Below are positions 52,907-62,165 of a DNA stretch of 64,000 bases, one piece after another (position 1 is the stretch's first letter; the number at the start of each line of letters is the position of its first letter). The stretch comes from CAVRUD01 sp963849635 (lineage in GTDB: Bacteria > Chloroflexota > Chloroflexia > Thermomicrobiales > UBA6265). The DNA lies in contig CAWKIA010000024.1 in the NCBI GenBank assembly GCA_963849635.1, positions 1 through 64,000 on the forward strand, written 5' to 3'. Below the pieces are notes generated by a model. The model was not told where the DNA came from. It made no database searches and worked only from the letters and a program-made list of their open reading frames with translations. Both the position numbers and the translations under genes were made by a program.

Positions 52907-54253
52907 CTAAGCGGACGTAGGTGTGGAGCGTGCCTTGAATGCCGAACAGTCGCTCGACGTTCGCGGTGTGACTTCCGGGGCGCTATCGGCGAGCGAGAAG
53001 ACTTTCCGGACGCGGCCGAGGCCGTCAATCAGGCGGTCGACATCTTCGGGCGTGTTGTAGAGGTAGAAGCTGGCGCGAGTCGTGGCCATCACTCCCAGAG
53101 CGTCCATCAGCGGCTGGCAGCAGTGGTGGCCGGCGCGGACCGCCACATTCTCCTCGTCCAGGATCGCGGCGACGTCGTGCGGGTGGATATCGCCCAGGGT
53201 GAACGAGATCACCCCGCCGCGCTGGGCCGGGTCGGCCGGTCCAAAGATCGTCAGGTCCGGCACTTCGCGCAGGCGCTCAAGCGCGTAGCCGGTCAGCTCG
53301 ATCTCGTGCTCCCGGATTCGGTCGAGCCCGATGCCGGTCAGGTACTCGACTGCGACCCCTAGCCCGATTGCATCACCGACGGACGGAGTACCCGCTTCGA
53401 ACTTGGCGGGGACATCGGCCCAGGTCGAGCGCTGCAAGCCGACCTTACGGATCATGCTGCCGCCGCCCATGTACGGCGGCATCGCATCGAGCAGCTCGCG
53501 CTTGCCGTAGAGCACGCCGGAGCCCATCGGGCCGACCATCTTGTGGCCGGAGAGCGCCAGGAAGTCGCAGCCAATCGCCTGCACGTCAACCGGGAGATGG
53601 GGCACGCTCTGGGCGCCGTCGATCAGGACGACCGCACCCGCAGCATGGGCGCGGCGAGTAACCTCGGTCGCGTCGACGATGGTGCCGAGGCTGTTCGAGA
53701 CGTGCGGGAAGGCAACCAGCTTCGGCTCCCGCGCCAGCAGTTCGTCCAAATGGTTCATGTCGAGCAGACCATCCGGTGTGAGCCGGACATGGCCAAGCAC
53801 CGCGCCCTTCTCCTCGGCCAGGATCTGCCAGGGGACCAGGTTCGAGTGGTGGTCCATGACCGTCACGACGATCAAGTCACCCTCGCCGACGTTGCGCCTG
53901 CCCCAGGTCTGGGCAACGAGGTTGATACCTTCGGTCGTGTTCCGGACGAAGATGCACTCCCTGGCCGACGCCGCGTTGATGAAGGAGGCCACGATGTGAC
54001 GAGCTTCTTCGTACTTCGCCGTCGCCTTCTCCGAGAGTTGGTAGACCCCACGGTGGATGTTGGCGTTGTAACTCCGATAGTAGGTGTCCATCGCCTCGAT
54101 GACCGCGTTCGGCTTTTGCGAAGAGGCGGCGCTATCGAGGAAGGCGAGCGGCTTGCGCCCAGCATCTGGCGTCTGATTCAGGATTGGGAAATCGGCGCGG
54201 ATGGCAGCGGCATCGAGGGGGGTGACGACCGTGTCGGTATGTGGTGTGGCCAT
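52907..54253 (-). CDS. sufS: Cysteine desulfurase SufS
   Basis: 448 residues. ATG 54253 follows AAAGGA. A PLP enzyme that removes sulfur from cysteine. The PLP Lys is in FLALSGHKMVGPMGSGVLYG, the catalytic Cys in AVRAGHHCCQPLMDAL. FLDSAASSQKPNAVIEAMD is the usual N-terminal block, and DHHSNLVPW and IDGAQSVPHLPVDVQA bind PLP. The last 25 residues (SAPEVTPRTSSDCSA) are extra and low in conservation. It is followed by SufU in the same operon and preceded by a repeat-filled spacer after sufD. Confidence 0.93.
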   Translation of the reverse strand: MATPHTDTVVTPLDAAAIRADFPILNQTPDAGRKPLAFLDSAASSQKPNAVIEAMDTYYRSYNANIHRGVYQLSEKATAKYEEARHIVASFINAASARECIFVRNTTEGINLVAQTWGRRNVGEGDLIVVTVMDHHSNLVPWQILAEEKGAVLGHVRLTPDGLLDMNHLDELLAREPKLVAFPHVSNSLGTIVDATEVTRRAHAAGAVVLIDGAQSVPHLPVDVQAIGCDFLALSGHKMVGPMGSGVLYGKRELLDAMPPYMGGGSMIRKVGLQRSTWADVPAKFEAGTPSVGDAIGLGVAVEYLTGIGLDRIREHEIELTGYALERLREVPDLTIFGPADPAQRGGVISFTLGDIHPHDVAAILDEENVAVRAGHHCCQPLMDALGVMATTRASFYLYNTPEDVDRLIDGLGRVRKVFSLADSAPEVTPRTSSDCSAFKARSTPTSA

Positions 54254-54319
54254 GGGTACGTCCTTTCCTGAACCGGCCGGGACGAGCCGCCTGGGAAAAC
54301 GGTGCGGCGTCCTGGTTTC

Positions 54320-54471
54320 GCCCGGGGCTAAAGACCCCGGGCTGAATCTGATAACCCGGCTAAAGCCGGCTGCCACCCGTCTCGAGTGTCGGAAAGATCC
54401 GAACAAAGGCCCGCCGTTGCAGCCCCCTTTAGGGGGTTATCTGGCCCAGCCCGGGGTCTTTAGCCCCGGGC
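54320..54471. repeat. Cluster of four hairpins in the sufD-sufS spacer
   Basis: Hairpin 1: GCCCGGGG-CTAAAGA-CCCCGGGC (54320-54342). Hairpin 2: CCGGC-TAAA-GCCGG (54356-54369). Hairpin 3: CCCCC-TTTA-GGGGG (54423-54436). Hairpin 4: the exact reverse complement of hairpin 1 (54449-54471). All have a TAAAG/CTTTA core, so this is an intergenic palindromic repeat family. It could set the relative mRNA level of sufD and sufS. Confidence 0.75.
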
Positions 54472-54512
54472 GTAGCCGCAGCGCCGCGCCACCGTTTCAT
54501 CACGATCGACCC

Positions 54513-55862
54513 TTAGTACCCGACCTTGCGGGCGATCGCGTTCTGCAGGAAGTCCTGGATCTCCTCGACCGGAATCCGGTCGATCACCGGGCGGAAGAAC
54601 CCTTCCACAATCAACTTCTGGGCTTCCGTGCGCGGAATACCGCGGGCCTGCAGGTAGAAGATGTGCTCCGGCTCGACCTGGGCAACCGTCGCGCCGTGGG
54701 TGCAGCGGACGTCGTTGGCGGCAATTTCGAGATTTGGGATGGAGTCGGCCCGGGCCGTCCGGCTCAGGACAAGGTTGCGGTTCTGCTGGTAGGCATCGGT
54801 CTTCTGAGCGCCTTCGTACACCTTGATCAGACCGGAGTAGACCGAGCGGGCGTTGTCCTTGAGGGCGCCCTTGAACTCCAGGTCGCTGGTCGCGTTCGGC
54901 GACTCATGCAACTGCCAGGTGTGATGGTCGAAGAACTGATCGCCATCGAGGAAGAAGATGCCGAGCATCTCGGCCAGGGTGTCGCGGCCGCGCAGGTGGG
55001 AGCCGATCGAGTTCTTGCTCCACTTCGAGCCGAGCGAGACGTGCAGGCTCTTCAGCTCAGCCCGGTCCGCCAGGGTGGCCCGCTCGGTCATCATGCTGGA
55101 GACGTGGCGACCCCAGTCCTGCACCTGAACGTAGCGCAGCTTCGCGTCGGTCCGCAGGACCAACTCGACGACTTCGGAGGCAAATCCGGCGCCCTCCAGC
55201 GAGGGGGAGCGGAAGGCATCGACGAAGAACGCCTCGGCACCCTCTTCCAGGACGACGAGGGAGTGGGCGAAGAGGGAGGCTCCGCCTTCCTCGCCAAGGA
55301 CGAAGGAGCGGAAGGGCAGCTCGACCGTGACGCCTTTGGGCACGTAGAGGAAGGTGCCGCCCTGCCAGAAGGCCGCGTGCAACGCCTCGAACTTGCCGAA
55401 GTTGACCGGCACGGCCTCCGTCATGAAGTACTTCTTCAGGAGATCGCCATGCTCGCGGAAGGCGGTATCCAGATCGGTGTAGATCACACCCTGGGCCGCG
55501 ACCTCTGGGTCGATCTCGGTGTAGAGGGTAGCGGCGTCCTTCTGCACGACGACGCCGGCGTGACGACCGACCGTAAGAGAGGCATCGCCGACGCCAGTGA
55601 GCAGCCCGTCCAGGGACTCTGAACGCTCTGCTTCGAGGTTGGCGAACGGGGCGAGGCGGTCGAGCTTGATGCCACGCAGATCGGTGCGGCGCCACTCCTC
55701 GTCGGAGCGCTTCGGCATCGGCAGGGACTCGTAAGTCTCCCAGGCGGCCAGGCGGGCATCTCGCACCCAATCGGGCTCGGCCTTGCGCCGGGAGAGGTCC
55801 TCCAGGGCTTCACGAGAGAAGCCGGTCAATGATGTAGTGGGTTCAGTCAAGGTTGCGTCCAT
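54513..55862 (-). CDS. sufD: Fe-S assembly scaffold protein SufD
   Basis: 449 residues from ATG 55862 (GAGGAG four bases before); the in-frame ATG at 55883 is less likely. SufB/D beta-helix: WRRTDLRGIKLDRL, AAFWQGGTFLYVPKGVTVEL, LPFRSFVLGEEGGASLFAHS, GLIKVYEGAQKTDAYQQNRN and VRCTHGATVAQVEPEHIFYL. Cys and His of the last two stretches fit the SufBCD cluster interface. Partner of SufB and SufC. It follows a small DUF5990-like gene. Confidence 0.9.
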   Translation of the reverse strand: MDATLTEPTTSLTGFSREALEDLSRRKAEPDWVRDARLAAWETYESLPMPKRSDEEWRRTDLRGIKLDRLAPFANLEAERSESLDGLLTGVGDASLTVGRHAGVVVQKDAATLYTEIDPEVAAQGVIYTDLDTAFREHGDLLKKYFMTEAVPVNFGKFEALHAAFWQGGTFLYVPKGVTVELPFRSFVLGEEGGASLFAHSLVVLEEGAEAFFVDAFRSPSLEGAGFASEVVELVLRTDAKLRYVQVQDWGRHVSSMMTERATLADRAELKSLHVSLGSKWSKNSIGSHLRGRDTLAEMLGIFFLDGDQFFDHHTWQLHESPNATSDLEFKGALKDNARSVYSGLIKVYEGAQKTDAYQQNRNLVLSRTARADSIPNLEIAANDVRCTHGATVAQVEPEHIFYLQARGIPRTEAQKLIVEGFFRPVIDRIPVEEIQDFLQNAIARKVGY

Positions 55863-55882
55863 CGACTCCTCATATCCAATCA

Positions 55883-56341
55883 TTAGGGCACGTCAGTGGC
55901 GAGAATCCATCCGCCGTCGAGTAGCGGGACCGTTCCGCTGCCGCGACCGCTCACGGTCGCCGTCAGCCTGGTTTCCGGCACAGAAGCGGCATCGACCATT
56001 TCGACGTCGATCCCCGCCAATGAGATCTTCAGGCGCTTGATCCAGGTGTTTGGGGCCGCTCCAACGTCGCGTAAGCTCAGGTAGAGAAACGGCGCGGCCG
56101 GTGTGCCCTGGACGAAGGGTCCGCGATATCGGACCGGCGGTGATCCGCCGGTTCGGGTGGCTTCGACCGTCAGGTCGAACTGGACAGTTCCGGCGCCGAG
56201 GTCAATTCCGGCCGTCAGCGCGCCCTTCTTGTCCTGCAACCCGAACTCGGTCGCGGCGCCACCGATACGGTCCGGCTGGGCGATCGAGGCAGGTGATACG
56301 AAGGTGGACCGTTTGCGTCTCCATTCGTTCACCCGCCTCAT
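55883..56341 (-). CDS. DUF5990-like protein inside the suf operon
   Basis: 152 residues from ATG 56341; a GTG nine bases further on has a better GAGGCGG site. Blocks: FDLTVEATRTGGSPPVRYRG, PFVQGTPAAPFLYLSLRDVG, AAPNTWIKRLKISLAGIDVE, then LLDGGWILATDVP. The FVQGxxxxPFLYLS and W-x-R-x-K pattern fits DUF5990, a family of unknown function. It lies 20 bases after sufB and 20 before sufD, so it is translated with them, but it is not a usual suf component. Function in Fe-S assembly is unproven. Confidence 0.65.
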   Translation of the reverse strand: MRRVNEWRRKRSTFVSPASIAQPDRIGGAATEFGLQDKKGALTAGIDLGAGTVQFDLTVEATRTGGSPPVRYRGPFVQGTPAAPFLYLSLRDVGAAPNTWIKRLKISLAGIDVEMVDAASVPETRLTATVSGRGSGTVPLLDGGWILATDVP

Positions 56342-56360
56342 CACCCGTCGCCGGGTCTGA

Positions 56361-57765
56361 CTACCCGACGCTGCCTTCCATCTCGAGCTGGATGAGACGG
56401 TTGAGCTCGACCGCGTATTCCAGCGGGAGCTCCTTGGCGATCGGCTCAATGAAGCCGTTGACGATCATGCTCATCGCCTCGTCGGTGGTCAGGCCGCGGC
56501 TCTGGAGGTAGAAGATCTGGTCTTCCGCCACCTTGGAGACGGTCGCCTCATGACCGATCGAGACGCGCTCCTCTTCGATCTCCATGTACGGGTAGGTGTC
56601 CGTCTTGCTCGTCTCATCTAGGAGCAGGGCGTCACAGACCACGTTGGAGCGAACGTTCTCGGCGCCCTTGTAGACCTTGACCAGACCACGGTAGGAGGAG
56701 CGGCCGTTGCCCTTCGAGATCGACTTGGAGATGATCTGCGACGAGGTGTTCGGGGCGACGTGGACGACCTTGCCGCCGGCATCCTGGTGCTGGCCGTCAG
56801 AGGCGAAGGCGACCGAGAGGATCTCGCCGCGAGCACCCGGCTCCATCAGCCAGACCGCCGGGTACTTCATGGTCAGCTTGGAGCCGAGGTTGCCGTCGAC
56901 CCACTCCATGGTGGCGTTCTTGTAGGCGGCGGCCCGCTTGGTGACCAGGTTGTAGACGTTCTTCGACCAGTTCTGGATGGTCGTGTAGCGGCAGCGCGCC
57001 CCCTCCTGGACGATGATCTCGACCACGGCGGAGTGGAGGCTGTCGGTGGAATACGTCGGGGCGGTGCAGCCTTCGACATAGTGGACGTAGGAGCCCGGGG
57101 CGCAGATGATCAGCGTCCGCTCGAACTGGCCCATGTTCTCGGCGTTGATGCGGAAGTAGGCCTGGAGCGGCACTTCGACCTTGACGCCTTCCGGCACATA
57201 GATGAAGGAGCCGCCGGACCAGACCGCCGTGTTGAGGGCGGCGAACTTGTTGTCGTTGGCCGGGATGATGGTGCCGAAGTACTGCTTGACTAGATCAGGG
57301 TACTCGTGGACCGCGGCATCCATGTCGAGAAAGACGACGCCCAGGGCGGCGAGATCCTCGCGCAGGGAGTGGTAGATCACCTCGGACTCGTACTGGGCGC
57401 CCACACCGGCCAGGAACTTCCGCTCCGCCTCGGGGATGCCCAGCTTCTCGAAGGTGTCCTTGATGTAGGCCGGGACCTCGTCCCAGGTCTTGCCCTGCTT
57501 CTCCGAGGGGCGGATGTAATAGAAGATGTTCTCGAAATCGAGATCCTTCAGTTCGTCCGCGCCCCAGTTGGGCATCGGCCGCTTGATGAAGTGCTCGTAG
57601 GCCTTGAAGCCGAACCTCGAGCATCCACTCGGGCTCGTTCTTGATCTTCGAGATCTGCCTGACCACGGCCTCGCTCAGGCCGCGCTCGCTCTTGAAGACG
57701 TAGTCCTCTTTGTCGTGGAACCCGTACTGGTAATCAGCGAGTTCGATCTGTGGCTTGGCAACCAT
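56361..57765 (-). CDS. sufB: Fe-S assembly scaffold protein SufB, single frameshift
   Basis: ATG 57765 follows AAGGGAG (MVAKPQIELADYQYGFHDKE). The frame is lost near 57612 and resumes one base off as MPNWGADELKDLDF, with all later motifs intact: AVWSGGSFIYVPEGVKVEVP, CAPGSYVHYVEGCTAP, GRSSYRGLVKVYKGAENVRS and VSKVAEDQIFYLQSRGL. The expected bases at the break are ..GTTCGCTTCAAG.. where the window reads ..GTTCGGCTTCAAG.., one G too many. SufB carries the nascent cluster and is normally essential, so this is best explained as a base-calling error. About 468 residues if repaired. Confidence 0.9.
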
Positions 57766-57785
57766 TGATTGCTCCCTTCGGTCGC

Positions 57786-57854
57786 AAGTGCCGAGTGCTG
57801 AGTGCTGATGAACCGAAGGTGCCTTACTCGGCACTCAGCACTCGGTACTCGGCA

Positions 57855-57856
<2 letters not shown>
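57786..57856. repeat. Inverted word repeat in the sufC-sufB spacer
   Basis: AGTGCCGAGTGCTGAGTGCT (57787-57806) and, after a 20-base centre, the complementary GGCACTCAGCACTCGGTACT words (57830-57849) fold into one stem. It runs from the sufC stop to the sufB ribosome site. It shares an exact 19-base word with 32061-32079 in the lysC-asd spacer. Confidence 0.75.
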
Positions 57857-58643
<787 letters not shown>

Positions 58644-58707
58644 GGAATCGCTTGTCTCCCGTGCTGGCAGCGGAGTTCGCATCCGCGCCAAATCAAGTAA
58701 ACCAATA

Positions 58708-58718
58708 GACCAGTGGTC
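58708..58718. promoter_or_regulatory. Palindrome upstream of sufC
   Basis: GACCA-G-TGGTC lies in the 142-base gap between sufC and the fur gene. Candidate operator for an iron- or cluster-sensing regulator; no -35/-10 pair is clear. Confidence 0.4.
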
Positions 58719-58785
58719 CGAACGCCGAAACTCATCTCAATGAACGCGAACCGAACGAGTCTGTGCCGTGCGCGTCGAGCGGGAC

Positions 58786-59229
58786 CTAAACGCCTCGTGG
58801 GTGGCTCCCAGCGGGGCTCGCACGATCGCCACCACCGCTGTGGCCCGCTCGGCCTCGGCAATTCGGGCAGAGGCCAGCGAAGACGGTGTGGTGGCTGGTG
58901 ACGTCGAACCCGCTCTGCTCGGATGCCACGTGCCGGGCGATAAGCGCAACCGGCACATCGACATCCAGGATCAGGCCACAGCCGGTGCAGTGGACGTGGT
59001 CGTGCCGGTCGACGCGGGCATCGAAGCGGCTCGCCTGGTCAGCGAAGGTCAGCTCCTGGATCTGGCCGTGCTGGACGAGCAAATGCAGGGACCGATAGAC
59101 GGTGCCGTAGGCGATGGTTGGGTACTGGCGGCGCACACGCTCGAAGATCTCGCCGGCGGTCAGGTGGCGCTCAGCCGCCTTGACCTCCGACAGGATCACC
59201 GCTCGCTGCGTTGTATTCCGGTAGGTCAT
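58786..59229 (-). CDS. fur: Fur-family metalloregulator
   Basis: 147 residues from ATG 59229. Winged helix: NTTQRAVILSEVKAAERHLT, IAYGTVYRSLHLLVQHGQIQ. The metal-binding part has RHDHVHCTGCGLILDVDVPV, HHTVFAGLCPNCRG, with two CxxC pairs for structural zinc and His/Asp sensing ligands. It could be Fur, Zur or PerR. Its place directly ahead of the suf operon argues for iron control of Fe-S assembly. A Fur-box-like site lies upstream (59274). Confidence 0.88.
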   Translation of the reverse strand: MTYRNTTQRAVILSEVKAAERHLTAGEIFERVRRQYPTIAYGTVYRSLHLLVQHGQIQELTFADQASRFDARVDRHDHVHCTGCGLILDVDVPVALIARHVASEQSGFDVTSHHTVFAGLCPNCRGRAGHSGGGDRASPAGSHPRGV

Positions 59230-59273
59230 CACCCGAAGTCCGCCTCGCTGCCAGAGCATCTATCCGCAGTAGT

Positions 59274-59288
59274 TGAGAATGAGTCTCG
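59274..59288. promoter_or_regulatory. Fur-box-like operator
   Basis: TGAGAAT-G-AGTCTCG (59274-59288) has a 7-1-7 layout with 5 of 7 matching dyad positions. It sits 45 bases upstream of the fur start, so it is a likely autoregulatory site. Confidence 0.5.
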
Positions 59289-59342
59289 TTACCACCCGCA
59301 AGTATACCAATAGTCGCCGGGCATCGCCACACGACGATACCA

Positions 59343-59367
59343 ATATCCGACTATTTTACTCGGATAT
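59343..59367. promoter_or_regulatory. Inverted repeat upstream of fur
   Basis: ATATCCGA and TCGGATAT flank the AT-rich centre CTATTTTAC. A second candidate operator in the region 59230-59682, which otherwise holds no supported gene. Confidence 0.45.
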
Positions 59368-59682
59368 GAGCACAATGCTACAGCCCGTAAGCGCCCGCGT
59401 CCACGCCTCTGCCATCGCAAGCGGCTGATGCCTGTGGCGCGCGACCACACCTTCGAGTCGTATGCCGATCAACCGCACATGATGATCTCGCTGGGCCCGG
59501 CGGTCGGAGACAGTTCCTGGAACCGATGGCTCTGGTGGGCCAAGAAGCTTAGGCTACATTCTCCCCAAATACCGTACAGCAAGACGCCCACTTCCGTACA
59601 ACGACGGATGTCGGGTACTCCCCATAACGGGCTACCCTCGGTTACATGGACGCGTACTCGCGCGGGATAGTGGGGAAAGACA

Positions 59683-60696
59683 TTGGATCATCGAGAGTTT
59701 GATGCACTCGCACGCTCCTTGGCGGCGCACCGTTCGCGGCGCGGTTTGCTCGGTGCGGCCCTTGTCGCGGCCGAAGGGGCACTTGGTCTCCGCGGAACTG
59801 AGGCACAAGTTACCCAGGTGCAATACGGTAACCAGATGTGCGCCTCTAACCCAGGGGGCTGCAACGCCGGGTGCGTCTGCTGCGTCTATACCAATGCCGT
59901 CACCGGTAAGGTGACCAACTCCCGCTGCCGCCCACCGGGAACCTGATCTCCGGGAGTCGAGGCCGGCGGTGCCACGACCCCAGCACCAACCACCACGACT
60001 GCCGCACCGACCACGACCGCGAGGCCAACGACCACTACCATCGCGCCCCCAACCACAACCGCCGCGCCGACGACGACCACGACTGCACGCCCGGGCCCGA
60101 CCACCTGCACGACGTTTGCGGACTGTCCATTCCCTCCGGCCGGGAACAATTGCCGGGTGCGGCAGTGTGTCAGCGGCGTCTGTGGCTTTCGTTTCCTGCC
60201 CGGGGGGACCCAATGCGCTAAACCGACCGGTGATCCAGGCGTGCTCTCGTCGACCTGTGTCGCTGGCGGTCCAGGCGGCTTCAATCAGTGCTTTCCGGAG
60301 ACGTTCGACGACCGCCCGGCCTGCCTCCGACCCTGCGAGACGGTGGCGGACTGCCCAAGTCTGGCGGGCCAATGCCAAGAGATGGCCTGCGTTTTCGATC
60401 CCCAGATCGGCACCGGTGGTTGTCAGGTGGTGGCGGATTCTGATGCGAATGGACGCGCATGTACCGACGAATGCCGGACATGTGCTCCGATGGATGAACG
60501 GCGCTGCATTCCGGATGGAACCTGTCAGAACGGGACCTGTGCCGCGGGACCACGCACCTACACATGTTCGCCCACGCCGAGCATCATCTGCTGCTTCGAG
60601 CAGAAGGACGGATGTGATTTGCCCGCCGGATCCAGTTGCTCCGGGCAGCCAAGTAGGTGTTGCAGCGGCCAGTGTCCCGGCGGCGTCTGTGCGTAG
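59683..60696 (+). CDS. Secreted Cys-rich protein (paralogue 3) with in-frame TGA
   Basis: TTG 59683 starts MDHREFDALARSLAAHRSRR, a twin-arginine signal like those at 6258 and 24075. The Cys block CASNPGGCNAGCVCCVYTNA and NSRCRPPGT is followed by TGA (59944-59946) exactly where paralogue 1 has Cys (PPGTCSPG). The same frame stays open for 250 more codons: SPGVEAGGATT, a Thr/Ala/Pro stalk, then many cysteines (CRVRQCVSGVCGFRFLPGGT to CCSGQCPGGVCA) and TAG/TAG-type stop at 60696. Either an 87-residue product plus a dead tail, a read-through or recoded TGA, or a base error. Confidence 0.7.
59956..59978 (+). promoter_or_regulatory. Hairpin just after the in-frame TGA
   Basis: GTCG-A-GGC (59956-59963), loop CGGCGGT, GCC-A-CGAC (59971-59978). 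The apical loop lies 18-24 bases after the TGA and has G in its second position, as bacterial SECIS elements do. This could also be chance in such GC-rich DNA. Confidence 0.3.
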
Positions 60697-61023
60697 GCCT
60701 GGGTAAGGAAATCGCTCCTGAAGGCACGCCGGTCACTGGCTGAATCCGGGCAATTCCGTAGTGCCTTGCGACTCGATTCCGTTGCACCGCGGATGGTCTG
60801 CCCGGCCGGGTGCGCCTATCGTAGCGATGGCTGTACGTTCAGTCGGTTACGGCGCCGGCGGGTCTGATCCTCGGGCAGTGGACGAGAGCGGTACGTTCGC
60901 CTGCCGGAAGACCGACCACGCCAGTAATCCTCCCGGCGTCAGCGAGCGCGTTCTGTGGTACACCACGTTCGCTAGCGGACGCGGCCGGCGTCCGTGTCGA
61001 TTGATGGGGACGAGGGTGAAGCG
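60697..61023. other. Intergenic region
   Basis: About 330 bases between the Cys-rich gene and the GNAT gene. It has no supported gene. The word ATTCCGTAG/ATTCCGTTG occurs near 60746 and 60776 and again at 63281, without clear meaning. Confidence 0.4.
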
Positions 61024-61939
61024 ATGGTGCCCACACAAGGCTTCGTCGCTCGAGTTCTTCATGGTCACGCCGCTGCCTGGGCGACGAGCGATCTGCTTCT
61101 TGCCATCCGGGCCGAGGATATCGACGCCGGGCTGTGGGAGGCGGCGGATATCCAGTGGTGGTGGGCCACAGATAAGGATGAAGCCACTCGCACCACCACG
61201 ATCTGGACAGGCCTGGACGACCGTGATGCTGTCTACCTGATTCTGTCGAACGAACCAGGGACTGATGGCCCGGGCCAGATCTATGCCGACTTCGGCTGGC
61301 TACCCAGTGTCGACGCCGCGATCCGAACGAGCATCTTGCCAGAGATCTTGGCCCGAATAACGACCGTAGAGGCGCTACCGGATGCCCAGATAGCGGTCAT
61401 ACTCGACGAACGAGACATCGATCTGGCCCGGCGCTTGGAGAATGCAGGCTTCCAACCCGATCCGGCCAACGACTACATCGAGATGCAGCGCCTGCCCGAT
61501 GCCCCGGTCAGGCCCGCGGTATTGCCATCCGGTTTCCGATTCTCGGATGAGGTCGAGCGAGGTGATATCCGGCGACCATCCCCTCGCGCGGCGCAACGGC
61601 ACCGGCATTGCCGAACGGCTGCGGGCGTGCTCGTGCTATCGCCCCGACTTGGACCTTCGGATCCTGGCGGATGACGGCACGGTGGCTGCCTATTGCCTGT
61701 GCTGGCTCGATGCGCGTAATGGCGTTGGCCTGTTCGAGCCGGTTCGCACGGAGGATGCCTTTCAGCGGCGCGGCCTGGGCCGGGCGCTCATCGCGGAGGG
61801 CATCACCCGGCTGACCGCCCGTGGGGCCGCCACGATCCGGCTCACTCGGGCCGCCGATGGCGACATCGCGGCTCGGTTGTATCGCGGTGCCAGCTTCGTC
61901 GACACATATCGCAAGCTCGGGTACGTCCGCCGGCCATAG
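61024..61939 (+). CDS. GNAT-family acetyltransferase (tandem), single frameshift
   Basis: ATG 61024 with GAGGG 8 bases upstream. The first half (VLHGHAAAWATSDLLLAIRA, YLILSNEPGTDG, LPDAQIAVILDERDIDLARR) resembles an N-terminal GNAT-like lobe. After a one-base shift near 61565 the second half reads PDLDLRILADDGTVAAYCLC and EDAFQRRGLGRALIAEGITR, with the acetyl-CoA loop RRGLGR. About 305 residues in total. The break comes between two well-coded parts, so an indel error is likely. Substrate unknown; cytoplasmic. Confidence 0.75.
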
Positions 61940-62165
61940 GCCGCCCGACCATCGCGGTACGGAATGGCCGATGGCGTGCTGATGGATATGACCGGGGAAG
62001 GGGGTCGACATGCCAATGCGAGAGTCCTATAACCGCACCTGTAGAATCCTGATAGGTGGATGGTGTGGCGCGGGATTGCGATTGACCGCCGCCTCACATG
62101 GTTGATCCGGGTCGTCGTTCGGGCCAACAGTGTTCGGCCGCCGCCCATAGATGGAGTGCTCCACG

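Noticed and set aside
59428..59670. 80-codon plus-strand frame upstream of Cys-rich paralogue 3
   Set aside because: No ribosome site, no known similarity, and it overlaps the promoter zone of the next gene.
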